NCBI GenBank assembly: GCA_009746045.1
Contig: RPFO01000253.1
Location: forward strand, 5,420,145-5,484,144
DNA: 64,000 bases
Origin: Mesostigma viride
Lineage: Eukaryota; Streptophyta; Mesostigmatophyceae; Mesostigmatales; Mesostigmataceae
Direction: 5' to 3'
The notes under the pieces are model-generated. The model was not told where the DNA came from. It saw nothing but the letters and a program-made list of their open reading frames with translations, and did no database searches. A program made the translations under genes and the position numbers. Positions 34,206 to 44,585 of this stretch are shown piece after piece; within the stretch, counting starts at the first letter, position 1, and each line of letters opens with the position of its first letter.

Positions 34206-34383
34206 ATATATTCATTGAGAATGATAGATTACGGAGGTGAGATAGGCATGCAACATAAGGAAAAACCCGATAACTGGGAGAATAACCCTGAAGAAATTAA
34301 TAGTAATCTGACACAGACATCCAAGGATCACGCCAGCTGCACAAGGTACAACTAACTATACATCACAAAACTACACGCAGCAA
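34206..34383 (-). mobile_element. LINE1 3' tail, minus strand
   Basis: Matches 26768-26940 almost exactly (ATTGAGAATGATAG... to TACACGCAGCA). 5'-truncated LINE1 of about 175 bp. Confidence 0.8.
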
Positions 34384-34399
34384 AATTATATATATCAGT

Positions 34400-34482
34400 A
34401 GTGTAGAATATTAGAAAGGCGTGCTCCCGTTGGGAGTCACCCGGAGCATTAACCCCGATGGATGAATTGATGGATGGGTACA
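34400..34482 (-). mobile_element. LINE3 3' end, minus strand, left of copia1 copy C
   Basis: GCTCCCGTTGGGAGTCAC...GGAGCATTAACCCCGATGGATG is the reverse complement of the LINE3 3' end at 46150-46195, followed by the shortened GATG array. The rest of this LINE3 copy resumes at 43562 after copia1 copy C. Confidence 0.82.
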
Positions 34483-35126
34483 AGTTAGCATTTTGGGCAA
34501 CCAATATGCTAAGTGGATACAGTTTGGAAAGACCTTTCCAACGCCGTGCTGACCGCCTGAAACAGACAAGGGGCGAGAAAGATATCAAGTCCCGAAGTCC
34601 TAGCCATCCGTGGCCGACTTGGGTGCTGTCCTCTGGTATAGTGGACAGGACACGTGGCAGGCCGGGCCTGCACAGGCTTAGCCTGATTATCACGTGACTG
34701 TGGTTCACGTAGATCAGAGGAGCAGCAGCCTGTGACTGGTGGAATACTGGAGCTGGCACAGGTCTGCAAGAATACTAGGCCTTGCAGGCTTGTGACAGGT
34801 CCTGTACTTCCTAGGTTGCAGAGTCTAGGCAAATCCAGTTCGTCCTGGCTCTGCACTGATGCCAGTGGACGTTGAGGATTTGCTTGCACGCCTGCACGTG
34901 CCTCGTCACGCCGATGGGAACGAGGAACAACGCAAAGGATATAGCTTGGTCATGGGGGATGACCAGCTATCTTGGAAAGCACGAACCGTGGGTGCCACCT
35001 TGGTCGTGGAAGTGCCCATTGTGGTCGTGGCCTGGTGAACAGATTTAAGGTTGCTGCCTTGCAACATTGGCTAAGACGCGCTGTGAAAGACCAAGAGCTC
35101 ACATACGTTGGGAGCTCTTTCTAACT
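34483..35126 (+). repeat. copia1 copy C 5' LTR
   Basis: AGTTAG to CTAACT, 644 bp; followed by CGTATTATTG with no TGG primer site. Confidence 0.93.
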
Positions 35127-35151
35127 CGTATTATTGTCTCCTTACTTCTTC

Positions 35152-36339
35152 ATGTCCAACGTGCCGAGGGAACAGGCCATTGAGCCTTCGCAAAGCCAGA
35201 GCTCGCAGCCGCAGCTTCGGGTAGGAGCCCCGGAGCGATCACGACCTTTTCATCCCTACGCTCATCCGAGCACCGCATCAACCTTCGTCCAGGCGGCGTA
35301 CCTGGCAAGGGGGCTGGCGAAGAAAGGTTGGGTAGCAGTTTGCGGAACTGCAGCAGGGCCGGCGGCGAGCGACCCCATTGTGATGCAGATTGAGGCTTCG
35401 ACAGCTCCCGGCGAATTGTCGCGAGAGGCCGTCGAAAAGTTTGTGTCAATACGGGACGAGCTGTCCTCGACCATTTACGGTCTGGAGGTGGCTCACCAGG
35501 GCGGGCACGTGACCGTGTCGCAGCTGGATTTGGCGCGGGAGGCACTGGGCCAGATCGTGGCCATTGGACTGGGAGCAGCGCGACTGTTCAACCATCAGGT
35601 GGCAACGTCTGTGCTGGGCGCGGGAGTTGAAGTCCCGGACGTGATCAGGCAAGCGCAGGCGCGCGAAGTCGACAACCCCTGGTCGTCGGCGGAGGTGGTT
35701 TCACAAACGTGCGAACACCTCGTGAACATTCTTTTGCAGGAGTCACGGGGTAACGCAGACCGGTGGGTGATAACCACACGACCATTTGGGATTTGGTCAA
35801 CACTCGACACACCGCGGGCGGCGGAACCAGACGCACACGATCCAGTGGTCGAGGTCATCACGGGTCGGGAGGTAACGCCAGAAGACTTCCATTACCAATT
35901 CGTTGATCAGCCAGAGGGGATCATCGAACGTTCATCTCAGCAGATAGATCAAGGCGACGGTACCACAGAGGGGTACGCTGCACGACGTCGTGCTGAGCTG
36001 CACGTCCCGCAAGAGCCCGAACACGACTACGGTGGTCGTGGGGCCTGCAACGACAAGCGGGGTGGTGGAACGCGGTGGGTGAGGAACCTTGAGTGGGATC
36101 GCTCGAGTGGGAGCGAGCCCCGGATCCCAGTGGAGAAGTCTGCAGACGGGCGACCCGTTAGCAGAGTGTTTGGACCCTACGCCGACGGGGAGGACGCCGC
36201 TGGCAGCGACGAGGAGCGGCCAGAGACGCCCATCGCAGCCACTGCTCAAGAGCGAGAGCTGGAGGCAGCGAACCAAGCAGGTGCTGAGTCAGTAGCTGGG
36301 ACGGTGCCCACGGCATCCCCCAGCGACGCCAGTGCTTGA
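35152..36339 (+). CDS. copia1 copy C ORF0, extra protein before gag
   Basis: 395 residues, uninterrupted, starting at ATG in MSNVPREQAIEPSQ 25 bases after the LTR. Disordered Ser/Gln/Pro start, then a folded-looking alpha-helical region (TFVQAAYLARGLAKKGWVAV, VAHQGGHVTVSQLDLAREAL, AEVVSQTCEHLVNILLQESR, RWVITTRPFGIWSTLDTPR) and an acidic disordered tail. No signal peptide, membrane segment or known domain recognised. Conserved in outline with copy B although the sequences have diverged well beyond pol. Stops 53 bases before gag. Could be an accessory or structural protein. The function is unknown. Confidence 0.82.
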   Translation: MSNVPREQAIEPSQSQSSQPQLRVGAPERSRPFHPYAHPSTASTFVQAAYLARGLAKKGWVAVCGTAAGPAASDPIVMQIEASTAPGELSREAVEKFVSIRDELSSTIYGLEVAHQGGHVTVSQLDLAREALGQIVAIGLGAARLFNHQVATSVLGAGVEVPDVIRQAQAREVDNPWSSAEVVSQTCEHLVNILLQESRGNADRWVITTRPFGIWSTLDTPRAAEPDAHDPVVEVITGREVTPEDFHYQFVDQPEGIIERSSQQIDQGDGTTEGYAARRRAELHVPQEPEHDYGGRGACNDKRGGGTRWVRNLEWDRSSGSEPRIPVEKSADGRPVSRVFGPYADGEDAAGSDEERPETPIAATAQERELEAANQAGAESVAGTVPTASPSDASA

Positions 36340-36392
36340 GTCAGTTCTTCCTTTTTCCTTCGCCTTTATTGTTGTGTCCCCACTTGTATATA

Positions 36393-37748
36393 ATGCCTCG
36401 TGGCAAACCGGGCGATGGCGACAAGGGCGAGGAGGGGGCACCGGCTGGAGAGAGCCAGGAGCCTGGGAAGGGCAAGGAGGTGCTGGTGGGAGAGGCGATC
36501 CCAGCCAGCGACGGCGATGGGGGAAAGCGACCAGGGAGCAAGAGGCGACACGAAGACTCGGTGGAGGAGGCGCGCAAGGCGCGGGCGCTGGGGGCATCTG
36601 ATGCAATAACGGTGGCGAATGGGCAACCTGCCGTGGAGAAGCGTAAGAGGGACCCCTCTGCTGACGGCAATGGTAAGAGGCCTCATGTGGATGTGCTCTC
36701 CCCTGTGCCTGCTGGACCAAGTGGTGCTGTTGTTGTGACGCCCGCTGTGGTGGAGCCAGTGAAGGCGCTGCCAGGGTCGAGACCACACATGAGTGCTGTC
36801 ACTGTTATGAATGGACAAAAGCCTCTTAACCCACCACTAGCACAGGAAGCTTTGGACAAGTGGCTAGAGGACATGGAGCTTGTTGTGTTCTCCGTGGACC
36901 CCACTGTCAACCTAGTGCAAGTGTTTCACTCGTCCACGTGCAACAGGGACTCGTCAGAGCGTGTCAGGGAGAAGGCTAGGACTGCTGTCAAGGATAAGCT
37001 AACCTGGGCGCAGTTCCTGGAAGGGTTGAGGGAAGAGTTCTCTGACAAGGTTCTCAACCTCACCAACTACTACAAGCATCAGTATGACACCTTTGAGATA
37101 GTGGGCCCTGTGGCAGAGGAATGGGCTAGGCTCAACCGTATCAGGGACAAGGGGGCCAAGTATGGCTTCCTGGTCACAGATAGGGCCTTGGCAGACTATT
37201 TCCTGGACCGTATGGGTTTGAGTGTGGATGGGAGGAACGGTGCCCGCATGTTTCTTAACCAGACTGATGGCTCCTTGCGTGCTCTGGAGCTTGTAATCCT
37301 CAGCATAAGGAAGCCAGAACCTGCCTGCAAGGCTATCCAGTCCCATGGCAGCAATGCCACCTCCGCTGTGCAGGGCCAAGGTGATGTCCCCGGGTACCCA
37401 GCCCGTGATGGGGCAAGGCCCAACAAGCGTAAGCGCTTCAGGCGCCAGAGGCAGGGGGCTCAGGGTGGCAAGGGTGCAGGTCCCCAAGGAGGGGTTGGGG
37501 GCCAGCAAGCTGGTGGTCAGCAGGGTAAGGGTGGCCAAGGGCAAGGCAAGGGCCAAGCTCAAGGCAACCAGGGCAAGCAGGGTGGGCAGCCTCAGGGAGG
37601 CCAGGGGAAGCCTGGCAAGGGTGGGGCTGGGTCTGGGAAGAAGGGTGGAGCGTGTTTTGTGTGTGGCAAGGAAGGTCACTGGCGTCGTGAGTGTCCTGAC
37701 AGGAAGGCCAAGCCTGCTGGGGCAGGAGGCCAGTCTGGGCAGCAGTGA
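36393..37748 (+). CDS. copia1 copy C gag
   Basis: 451 residues, open, same architecture as copy B: variable basic N-terminus, helical core, Gly/Gln-rich linker and CCHC CFVCGKEGHWRREC. The first ~65 residues differ from copy B at many places and the rest are nearly identical. Ends CAG CAG TGA CTA G with an open frame beyond. Confidence 0.9.
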   Translation: MPRGKPGDGDKGEEGAPAGESQEPGKGKEVLVGEAIPASDGDGGKRPGSKRRHEDSVEEARKARALGASDAITVANGQPAVEKRKRDPSADGNGKRPHVDVLSPVPAGPSGAVVVTPAVVEPVKALPGSRPHMSAVTVMNGQKPLNPPLAQEALDKWLEDMELVVFSVDPTVNLVQVFHSSTCNRDSSERVREKARTAVKDKLTWAQFLEGLREEFSDKVLNLTNYYKHQYDTFEIVGPVAEEWARLNRIRDKGAKYGFLVTDRALADYFLDRMGLSVDGRNGARMFLNQTDGSLRALELVILSIRKPEPACKAIQSHGSNATSAVQGQGDVPGYPARDGARPNKRKRFRRQRQGAQGGKGAGPQGGVGGQQAGGQQGKGGQGQGKGQAQGNQGKQGGQPQGGQGKPGKGGAGSGKKGGACFVCGKEGHWRRECPDRKAKPAGAGGQSGQQ

Positions 37749-37752
37749 CTAG
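37746..37752 (+). promoter_or_regulatory. gag stop in UGA-CUA-G read-through context (copy C)
   Basis: Same TGACTAG as copy B. The sequence just after it is one codon longer than in copy B, a 3-base difference that keeps the downstream frame. Confidence 0.7.
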
Positions 37753-40700
37753 CTACATCATCCCCTGTAAATAGTCAATCACCCCTAGGGGAAGGTGTGC
37801 TGGATGTACATAAGGACGGGGGTGTGCCCCTTGTGCAGCACCAAGGGTGTAAAGATGTTGTTCTTCCACTGGATTGCAATAACAATGCTGCAGCTAAATT
37901 CCCTATGCCTCATGCAGGTGGTGGGTCTCCAGCAGGTGCTGGCCTGGAGGGCCAAGGGACCTTGCTGGAAGGGCCTGGAGCGGTCCAGGGTGCAGGGCCT
38001 GGCTTGGGGCGTCAGGACGGCCTGCAGGGAGGCCCTGGAACCTCAGGAGTGGATCATGTGTCCCCACACACGGTTCAGACGTCTCGCCAGGTCAGTACTG
38101 ACAGAGTGCTGAGCTATGCTGAGGCTGGCCATAGATTGCATCATATGTTTGGGCATTCTGGGCAGGCAGCAATGTTTGCTTGGAAGCTAGGTAGGGAGCC
38201 TTTGTGGGAGGCGTGCCAGGCTGCTGCTGAGAATTGTGGTTGCCAGGAGAATGCTGTTCACCCACCTCAGTCCCATGCTAGGGAGCCTGCTAGGGAGCGT
38301 GGCGACATCCAGATGCATATCCAGCATATCAGGGGCTTGTATATATTGGTGGGGGTGGACACTACATTTCGCCACCGCGGAAACCCAATTTATGCGAGAA
38401 TGTGGTTCCGTCAATACGGCGGGGGTTACAAATTCAATTTCGAAGTTCGGCACCGTCGGATACCAGTAAAGCAACACTTGTTATCTAGAATCGCGCCATT
38501 TGGCATCAATTGGCCAGTTCTGAAAATTCGATGAAATCTCTAGTCCTTGGTCGAATATTTCCCTCCGATTCCGATGACGAAATTTGAGTACGAATTTCTT
38601 AGTACAGTCCACCGTTTTGTTCGGTTCAGTATATTCCCACGCCGCTTGCTGACCTGACGGAGGCCGAATTCGTACTGAACACTAGCGAAAGTGCGCTCGA
38701 TACTAAAAATTGCTAATTCCGAGATGTCTGACGGAATTCCTGCTAGGTCCATGCTTTGGTACTGGACGGATGCTGAAATTCACTGTGGCTCTGTCCGAAC
38801 GAGGAAAATTGTCAGAAATCTACTCTCGATACGAACGTAACGAAATTTCCTAGTATCTGACGCTCGGAGACCTGCCACCGCTTTCCCCTACTAGACCGAA
38901 CCACATTCCCCGCTAAAAAAGGTGTCCTAGGCGGCGAAATGTAGTGGGACAGGTTCAGCAGATACAGGCTGATAGACGTTCTGCCTGGTATGCAGGAGCA
39001 CCACTTGTTGTTGGGTATGAAAGCCCTGATCCCAGGCTTTGGGGTGTGCAAGAGTGTACAGGCAGACTTGCAGTTTGACTGTTTGCTCAAGCATCAGGAC
39101 CAGCTGCCTTGTAAGCTGGTAGTAGTCCCCAGGGAGAGTCATGGGCAGCAAGGGGCTGTAGAGAGATCCATACGTGAGGTGAAGACAGTGGTGCTAGCAG
39201 CAGAGTCAGTGCCACTTGTGGCATCCGCCTTAGAGAGGGCAGCCTGGTGTAAGGGGATAGAAGAGCAGCTGAACCACAGGGTTAACTATTACTTTGATGG
39301 TGTGGCTGTCTCTCCCCTGGCCCTGCAGTATAGCTTATTGCCTGAGAACGTGGTGCAGGCCAGTCTTAGGAAGGCAGATAGGTTATTTGCCCAGCTGAGA
39401 CGTAAGGACAAGAACTGGAATGTGCTGAGGCCTCAGGTGGGGCTGAAGGTCAGGATGTGGAAGGAACCATCTATTCCAGGCAAGCGGGGGAAGTGGCAGG
39501 ATGGGGTTGTCACTCGTGTGGAGGAAGCTAACAGATCTTGCCTGGTGGCTTTGGAAAAGGATCCAAGGCACGTGTACAGGTTGTCCTGGGCTCATGTCAA
39601 GGAAGAAGGCCACATGCAATCTGGCCTGCAGACGGGCCAGGCCCTCCCAGCTGGGTTGAGGAGCCAGGCCAGAGCCAGGCAGCAGCAGCTAACAATCCTC
39701 TGGTGGTGGATGATGGTCTGTCCCTGCTGGAAGATGACGAGCAGGAGGAGGCTGCTGAAGCAACTGTCACAAGGCCAGAGGGGACGGGGCAGCCACCTAA
39801 GGCCCGGGGGCCTCTCATGGCGGACGTCATCCGAGCACTCATGCGCAGCAAACATGATCCCAAGGTATCCAAGCTCACGGGGTGGGGGTCGTGCTGGGCA
39901 GCTACAATGGAGGTAGATACCAACTCACAGGTGTCTGTCATCAGGGAAGAGGATGCTGTAGGCTTACAGATGTCCCATCCCAGTTGCCTTGCTGTGTCTG
40001 ATTTCTCAGGAAAGGTGTCCATGAAGATCCTTGGGGAAGTGAGTGTGCCTATCTTAGGGGTGCCCACCACGTTCTGTGTGGTAGAGGGCTATCAGGGGCC
40101 TGCCATTCTGGGTCAAACTTCTTGTGCATGCCAGGGGTTACTTTGACCTCTGATGAGTTGGCACTAGAAGGCAGGGGCAGCCTCCCCCTTGAAAGATATC
40201 ACTATTCCCAGGGTCTTGCAGTGGCGGTGAAGGCTGTTAGGAGTCAGCCAGCTGAGGGTCCTCAAGGTCAGGAGCCCATAGCTGAGGACCTGTTGATAAT
40301 CCCAACCACCTTTGATCCACGGCAGTTAGGGGTAAACAGGTACCAGATAGCTGCTCACAGTCCTATTCCCTGGCGCCAGCTAGTCGAGATGATGCAGAGC
40401 CCCAAGATGGCTAAGGCATGGACTCTTGGCTTTGTTGCTTCTGGGCATGAGTGGATAGTTTCCAACTGTGCAGAACCTGTGGATGAGCTGCCAGAAGTTC
40501 ACCAGCTGCTCAGATTGATGTTTGTCCTCAAGCTCAAGGAGGTAGATGGTGTCCAGGTGCCACATGTCAGACCAGTTGTAACCGAGTATCATGGCACTGG
40601 CCAGTTGTTAGATGAGGAGCTCTATACTCCAGGGATGCTGCATGACACGTGGAGGATTCTGCTGTGTATATTTCTGTCTTTTCTGGTTAAGGGTGTGCCC

Positions 40701-41907
40701 TATAGCTCTGTGCTGATTGATTTCAAGAGGGCTTTTCTCAAGGGTGACCAAGATCAGGCTAGGCAGACTTGGAGAGATATCCCTCCTTTCTTTGTGACTG
40801 TACCTGCTGTATGGAGAGCAGAGATAAAGGCCAGGTACCTGAGAATTCTGAAAGGGTTGGAAGGTCTCAGGTCCAGTCCCATTATCTGGAGAAAGAGCCT
40901 AGAGAAATTCTTGAAGAATACTTGTGGGTTTTCTGTGTCTCCAGTGGATCCCTGTTTGTTCCAAGGGTCCACAATGGCCTTCCTGTCTTTGCCTCACTGC
41001 ATGGTGATGACCTGCATCTCATAGGTCCACCAGACTGGGTTGAGGCTGTCTTGGCTAAGATCCAGAAGCGGTTTGAGCTGGGTAAGATACAGCACATGGT
41101 GGAGAATGAGCCTATGGTCTTCTGTGGCATGCAGGCTACGTTGTTCCAAGCCAAGGGCTCGTGGTTCATCAGGATGGAGGGTGGTAAGGACTACCCACAG
41201 CAGATTGTAGATGCATTGCAGGAGCCCATCACGCAGGCTAGGTGTGCTACCATCAGGGGCATGCTGGCATGGCTTGCAAGTATATGTGCCCCTGACTTGC
41301 TGGTTTGAGTCGACTTACTGATTCCCAGCTGGTTGAGGTGGGTGCTGAGAGTGTGGTGCAGGCTGTCATGATGTCTCCCCCTCTCATACTGGGTCCTGTG
41401 GATTTGTACAAGCCCCTTGACATGGTTCTCTATGTGGACAGTTCTATGGATAATAGGAAGGTCACAGAGGTCAGGGGCAGGGCAGCAGCATTAGTTACCC
41501 TGGAGCAAGATCACACCTCACTTGTTACCTGGTACAGTCGGTTGCAGAACAGGGTTACACCCAGCAGTGATATTGCTGAGTGCAGGGCAATCTGTGAAGG
41601 GCTGCATACTGCTCTTTACTTGAGGGAGCTCTTCTACCAGCTATGTCAAGTGGCTTCCTGTAGGTTGCAGCTGCACACACTGGTGAGGACTGATAGCATG
41701 GGCATGGTGCAATTTGTGCACAGGCAGCTGGCCAGGAGCAGGGACCTTGACTACTTGTTGCTCAAGGAGATGTCCTACCTAGCTCACATTGAACATGTGC
41801 CTGGTGTGGACAACCCTGCAGATGCCCTCACCAAGCTGGAGGAGAAGGCGGAGAGGCAGTACCCCCTGCTCCGTGGGCTCATGGACCCCTTACACGGGCG
41901 GCCATAG
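37749..41907 (+). pseudogene. copia1 copy C pol
   Basis: Same domains and order as copy B: integrase zinc site (LHHMFGHSGQAAMF), core, protease-like (MEVDTNSQVSVI), RT (HGDDL) and RNase H, ending in HGRP. A CACTA-type MITE lies in the integrase core and there are about four further breaks. It looks inactive as a protein source. Confidence 0.88.
38360..38946. mobile_element. CACTA-type MITE (587 bp) inside copia1 copy C
   Basis: Terminal inverted repeats CACTACATTTCGCC at 38360 and its reverse complement ending at 38946, extending to 17 bp with one mismatch. 3-bp duplication GGA at 38357-38359 and 38947-38949, and copy B shows the empty site (GTGGGGGTGGACAGG). The CACTA ends and 3-bp duplication fit the CMC/EnSpm superfamily. 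No coding capacity, so a non-autonomous element. Confidence 0.9.
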
Positions 41908-42917
41908 AGACCAGGCCTTGCTTCAGCTTGGGTGTCCCCAGTGGGCTGCTTGACCAAAGTACCAAGTGGTGACTGGTGCTTACTGGTTGACAGCCGGTCC
42001 TTCAGGGTTAGGTACACCCTCCTGGACAGGAGTTGGTGTGGAATGTCACTCCTACCAGCTGAGAATCATGCCTGGCCCTCCCCATGGGGTTCAGAAGAGT
42101 CGCCAGGACTTAAGTCGACGCCTTTGGCCTCAAACAGTTAGGCCATGCAAGGGCAACCCGAATGTTGGTTCTTACAGGTTGCTGTACATATGTTTTCTAG
42201 TGCTTGTTTCCAACCTGTTGCTAATAAAGAACCTGGTTGTGTGACCATGTGGAACATGGTTGCCAGGGGCCACATTCTGGGTTATATAATGCTTGAATAA
42301 AACATAATCATGTCATGTCATTCTCATGTTGTTCCATGGTTGTAATGTTTCTCTTGTGTAAAGTTCCAGGTCACCTATAAACCTGGAGGTTGGGGTGGGG
42401 TTCAATTCCCCAGCAGAGCCACAGCCTGGCATGAGTGATTCCTGGGCTTAACACCCAGTGAAGACATGGGCTCCCCAATAAGGCAGTATTTGTATAGGTG
42501 CTACCTGAGTCTCTTTGAGCATAAAAGGGAAAGGCTGGCCAAGGCGGGCGCCATAAGAACGGGCGCCTGTGATAACTGTGAAAGATCAGGAACTCACAAT
42601 AATACGTTCTTGGCATCCTTTAATCCCAGCCATTGGACTAGGTAATGTGCCTTGACTTTAATCTAACACCAAGTTCCCAAGGAAAGGTTGGGAGCTGACC
42701 AAGGGGTCAGGGGATAACCTGGGGTGACCTCTGATTCACTGGCCAGTACACCTAGCCTGGTCCAAGGGCAGATATGTTGTTACCCAAAAGGAGGCAGGAC
42801 CCTGGGCCCTATCAGGTCTGATCAACCCAAGGGACCAAGCGGTCTGTGGCTGAGTGGGCACAAGCAAAGGTTAGGCTTGTTTCAAGCTGATCCAGCTCCA
42901 AAAGAAGAAAGGGTTGG
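41908..42917 (+). other. copia1 copy C long 3' non-coding region
   Basis: Counterpart of 1443-2445, with the T-arm-like hairpin at 42396-42412 and the purine-rich tract before the LTR. Confidence 0.7.
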
Positions 42918-43561
42918 AGTTAGCATTTTGGGCAACCAATATGCTAAGTGGATACAGTTTGGAAAGACCTTTCCAACGCCGTGCTGACCGCCTGAAACAG
43001 ACAAGGGACGAGAAAGATATCAAGTCCCGAAGTCCTAGCCATCCGTGGCCGACTTGGGTGCAGTCCTCTGGTATAGTGGACAGGACACGTGGCAGGCCGT
43101 GCCTGCACAGGCTTAGCCTGACTATCACGTGACTGTGGTCCACGTAGACCAGAGGAGCAGCAGCCTGTGACTGGTGGAATACTGGAGCTGGCACAGGTCT
43201 GCAAGAATACTAGGCCTTGCAGGCTTGTGACAGGTCCTGTACTTCCTAGGTTGCAGAGTCTAGGCAAATCCAGTTCGTCCTGGCTCTGCACTGATGCCAG
43301 TGGACGTTGAGGATTTGCTTGCACGCCTGCACGTGCCTCGTCACGCCGATGGGAACGAGGAACAACGCAAAGGATATAGCTTGGTCATGGGGGATGACCA
43401 GCTATCTCGGAAAGCACGAACCGTGGGTGCCACCTTGGTCGTGGAAGTGCCCATTGTGGTCGTGGCCTGGTGAACAGATTTAAGGTTGCTGCCTTGCAAC
43501 ATTGGCTAAGACGCGCTGTGAAAGACCAAGAGCTCACATACGTTGGGAGCTCTTTCTAACT
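42918..43561 (+). repeat. copia1 copy C 3' LTR
   Basis: 644 bp, AGTTAG to CTAACT, about 99% like 34483-35126. Confidence 0.93.
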
Positions 43562-43925
43562 GTACACGCAATCCTACCGGTCTACTAAGCTTTCTACAAG
43601 CTATCTACAAAACAGTCCTATAACTATGGTGCCCGCGACCCCAGGGGACTTGTCTAGCATGCCTCCGGCCCACGTGTGCAAACGCGCGGCTTCCCTACTG
43701 CAGGGGGGTCGTTGTCCTCTATGTCATGGGCCCACTTGGCCTTGTCCATCATCTTTTTTCCTAATCACGGAGAGGCCTAGGCCCCCATGCATGTCCTCTA
43801 CGAGCTGCTCTTTCAAATGAAGGTGCGGGCCTTGCGGCGTCCGTAACCGGGCTGGGCCCAGCCCACGTGAGGAGGTGCCGGCCCGGCTGGGCGGGGCGCA
43901 GCCCTGCAGAGGGGCCACGTGTAGC
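43562..43925 (-). mobile_element. LINE3 remnant, minus strand, right of copia1 copy C
   Basis: Continuation of the LINE3 copy at 34400-34482. On the minus strand it encodes GLRPAQPGRHLLTWAGPS and then a degraded C-terminus; its 3' UTR keeps the AGTCCTACCGGTCT-type string. Frames are broken and the 5' end is missing. Confidence 0.8.
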
Positions 43926-44049
43926 GTGCCGACTAGGGTCGAGCCTAGCGAGCACGAGAAGGTTTGGCAAAAGAAATACGGTACAAAAAGATACGTGCAA
44001 AAGAGATAGATACCTAGGGTGGTTTGAAGTCCATACCTTCCGGCACATC
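43926..44049. other. short unassigned stretch
   Basis: About 120 bp with no recognised repeat or gene. Confidence 0.4.
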
Positions 44050-44063
44050 ACTGCATGTGTATA

Positions 44064-44181
44064 TATTAAAAATATAATTACTTACAGCAGAGTGAAATCA
44101 CTCAAACCAAAGCAAACGCCCAGCTAGAAACCTATATACAGAGCCATGTCAAAGCTCTATACTACGATAAGACCAATGGAA
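44064..44181 (-). mobile_element. LINE2 3' tail, minus strand, with 14-bp duplication
   Basis: Reverse complement of the LINE2 end (33035-33150), flanked by ACTGCATGTGTATA at 44050-44063 and 44182-44195. A complete, extremely 5'-truncated insertion. Confidence 0.9.
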
Positions 44182-44195
44182 ACTGCATGTGTATA

Positions 44196-44585
44196 CGAGG
44201 GTGCCGACTGTCAGTCGATATCTAGAGTAATATTGGTGACATTGGGATATATATCGATGGATGTGTGTCCGATGGCATAACGTAACGATGGTTACCACGG
44301 ACATGGTTAGAGGTCGATCAGCCCTATGTTCGACCCGTAGCTCGGCACACTACAATGAACTTCAGGCCGTAACTAAGTGACGGGTGAATTTGGGCCACAC
44401 GAGTGGATCAGCCAGCTGTTGCCGAGTGCCGACCTAGTGGCACTGCTTGGCATAAAGGCGTGCGAGGACGATGCACAAGACAGTCGTTCGTCAATCCGCC
44501 GACTCACCCACCTCAGTTAATCTGAGCTACGAATCTATTCCTTTTAATACAATCATGTCCAACACATATCCTTGTACAACTGCAA
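44196..44585. other. 390 bp with no gene seen
   Basis: No ORF or repeat recognised; probably unique sequence between LINE insertions. Confidence 0.4.

Larger units (their letters stand above)
34483..43561 (+). mobile_element. copia1 LTR retrotransposon, copy C, full length
   Basis: 9,079 bp including a 587-bp MITE. LTRs of 644 bp each, 5-bp duplication GTACA (34478-34482 and 43562-43566). Order: 5' LTR, ORF0 (open), gag (open), pol, 3' region, 3' LTR. The LTRs differ at about seven positions (roughly 1%), so insertion is recent. Pol carries the MITE and about four breaks. Inserted in a minus-strand LINE3. Confidence 0.95.
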
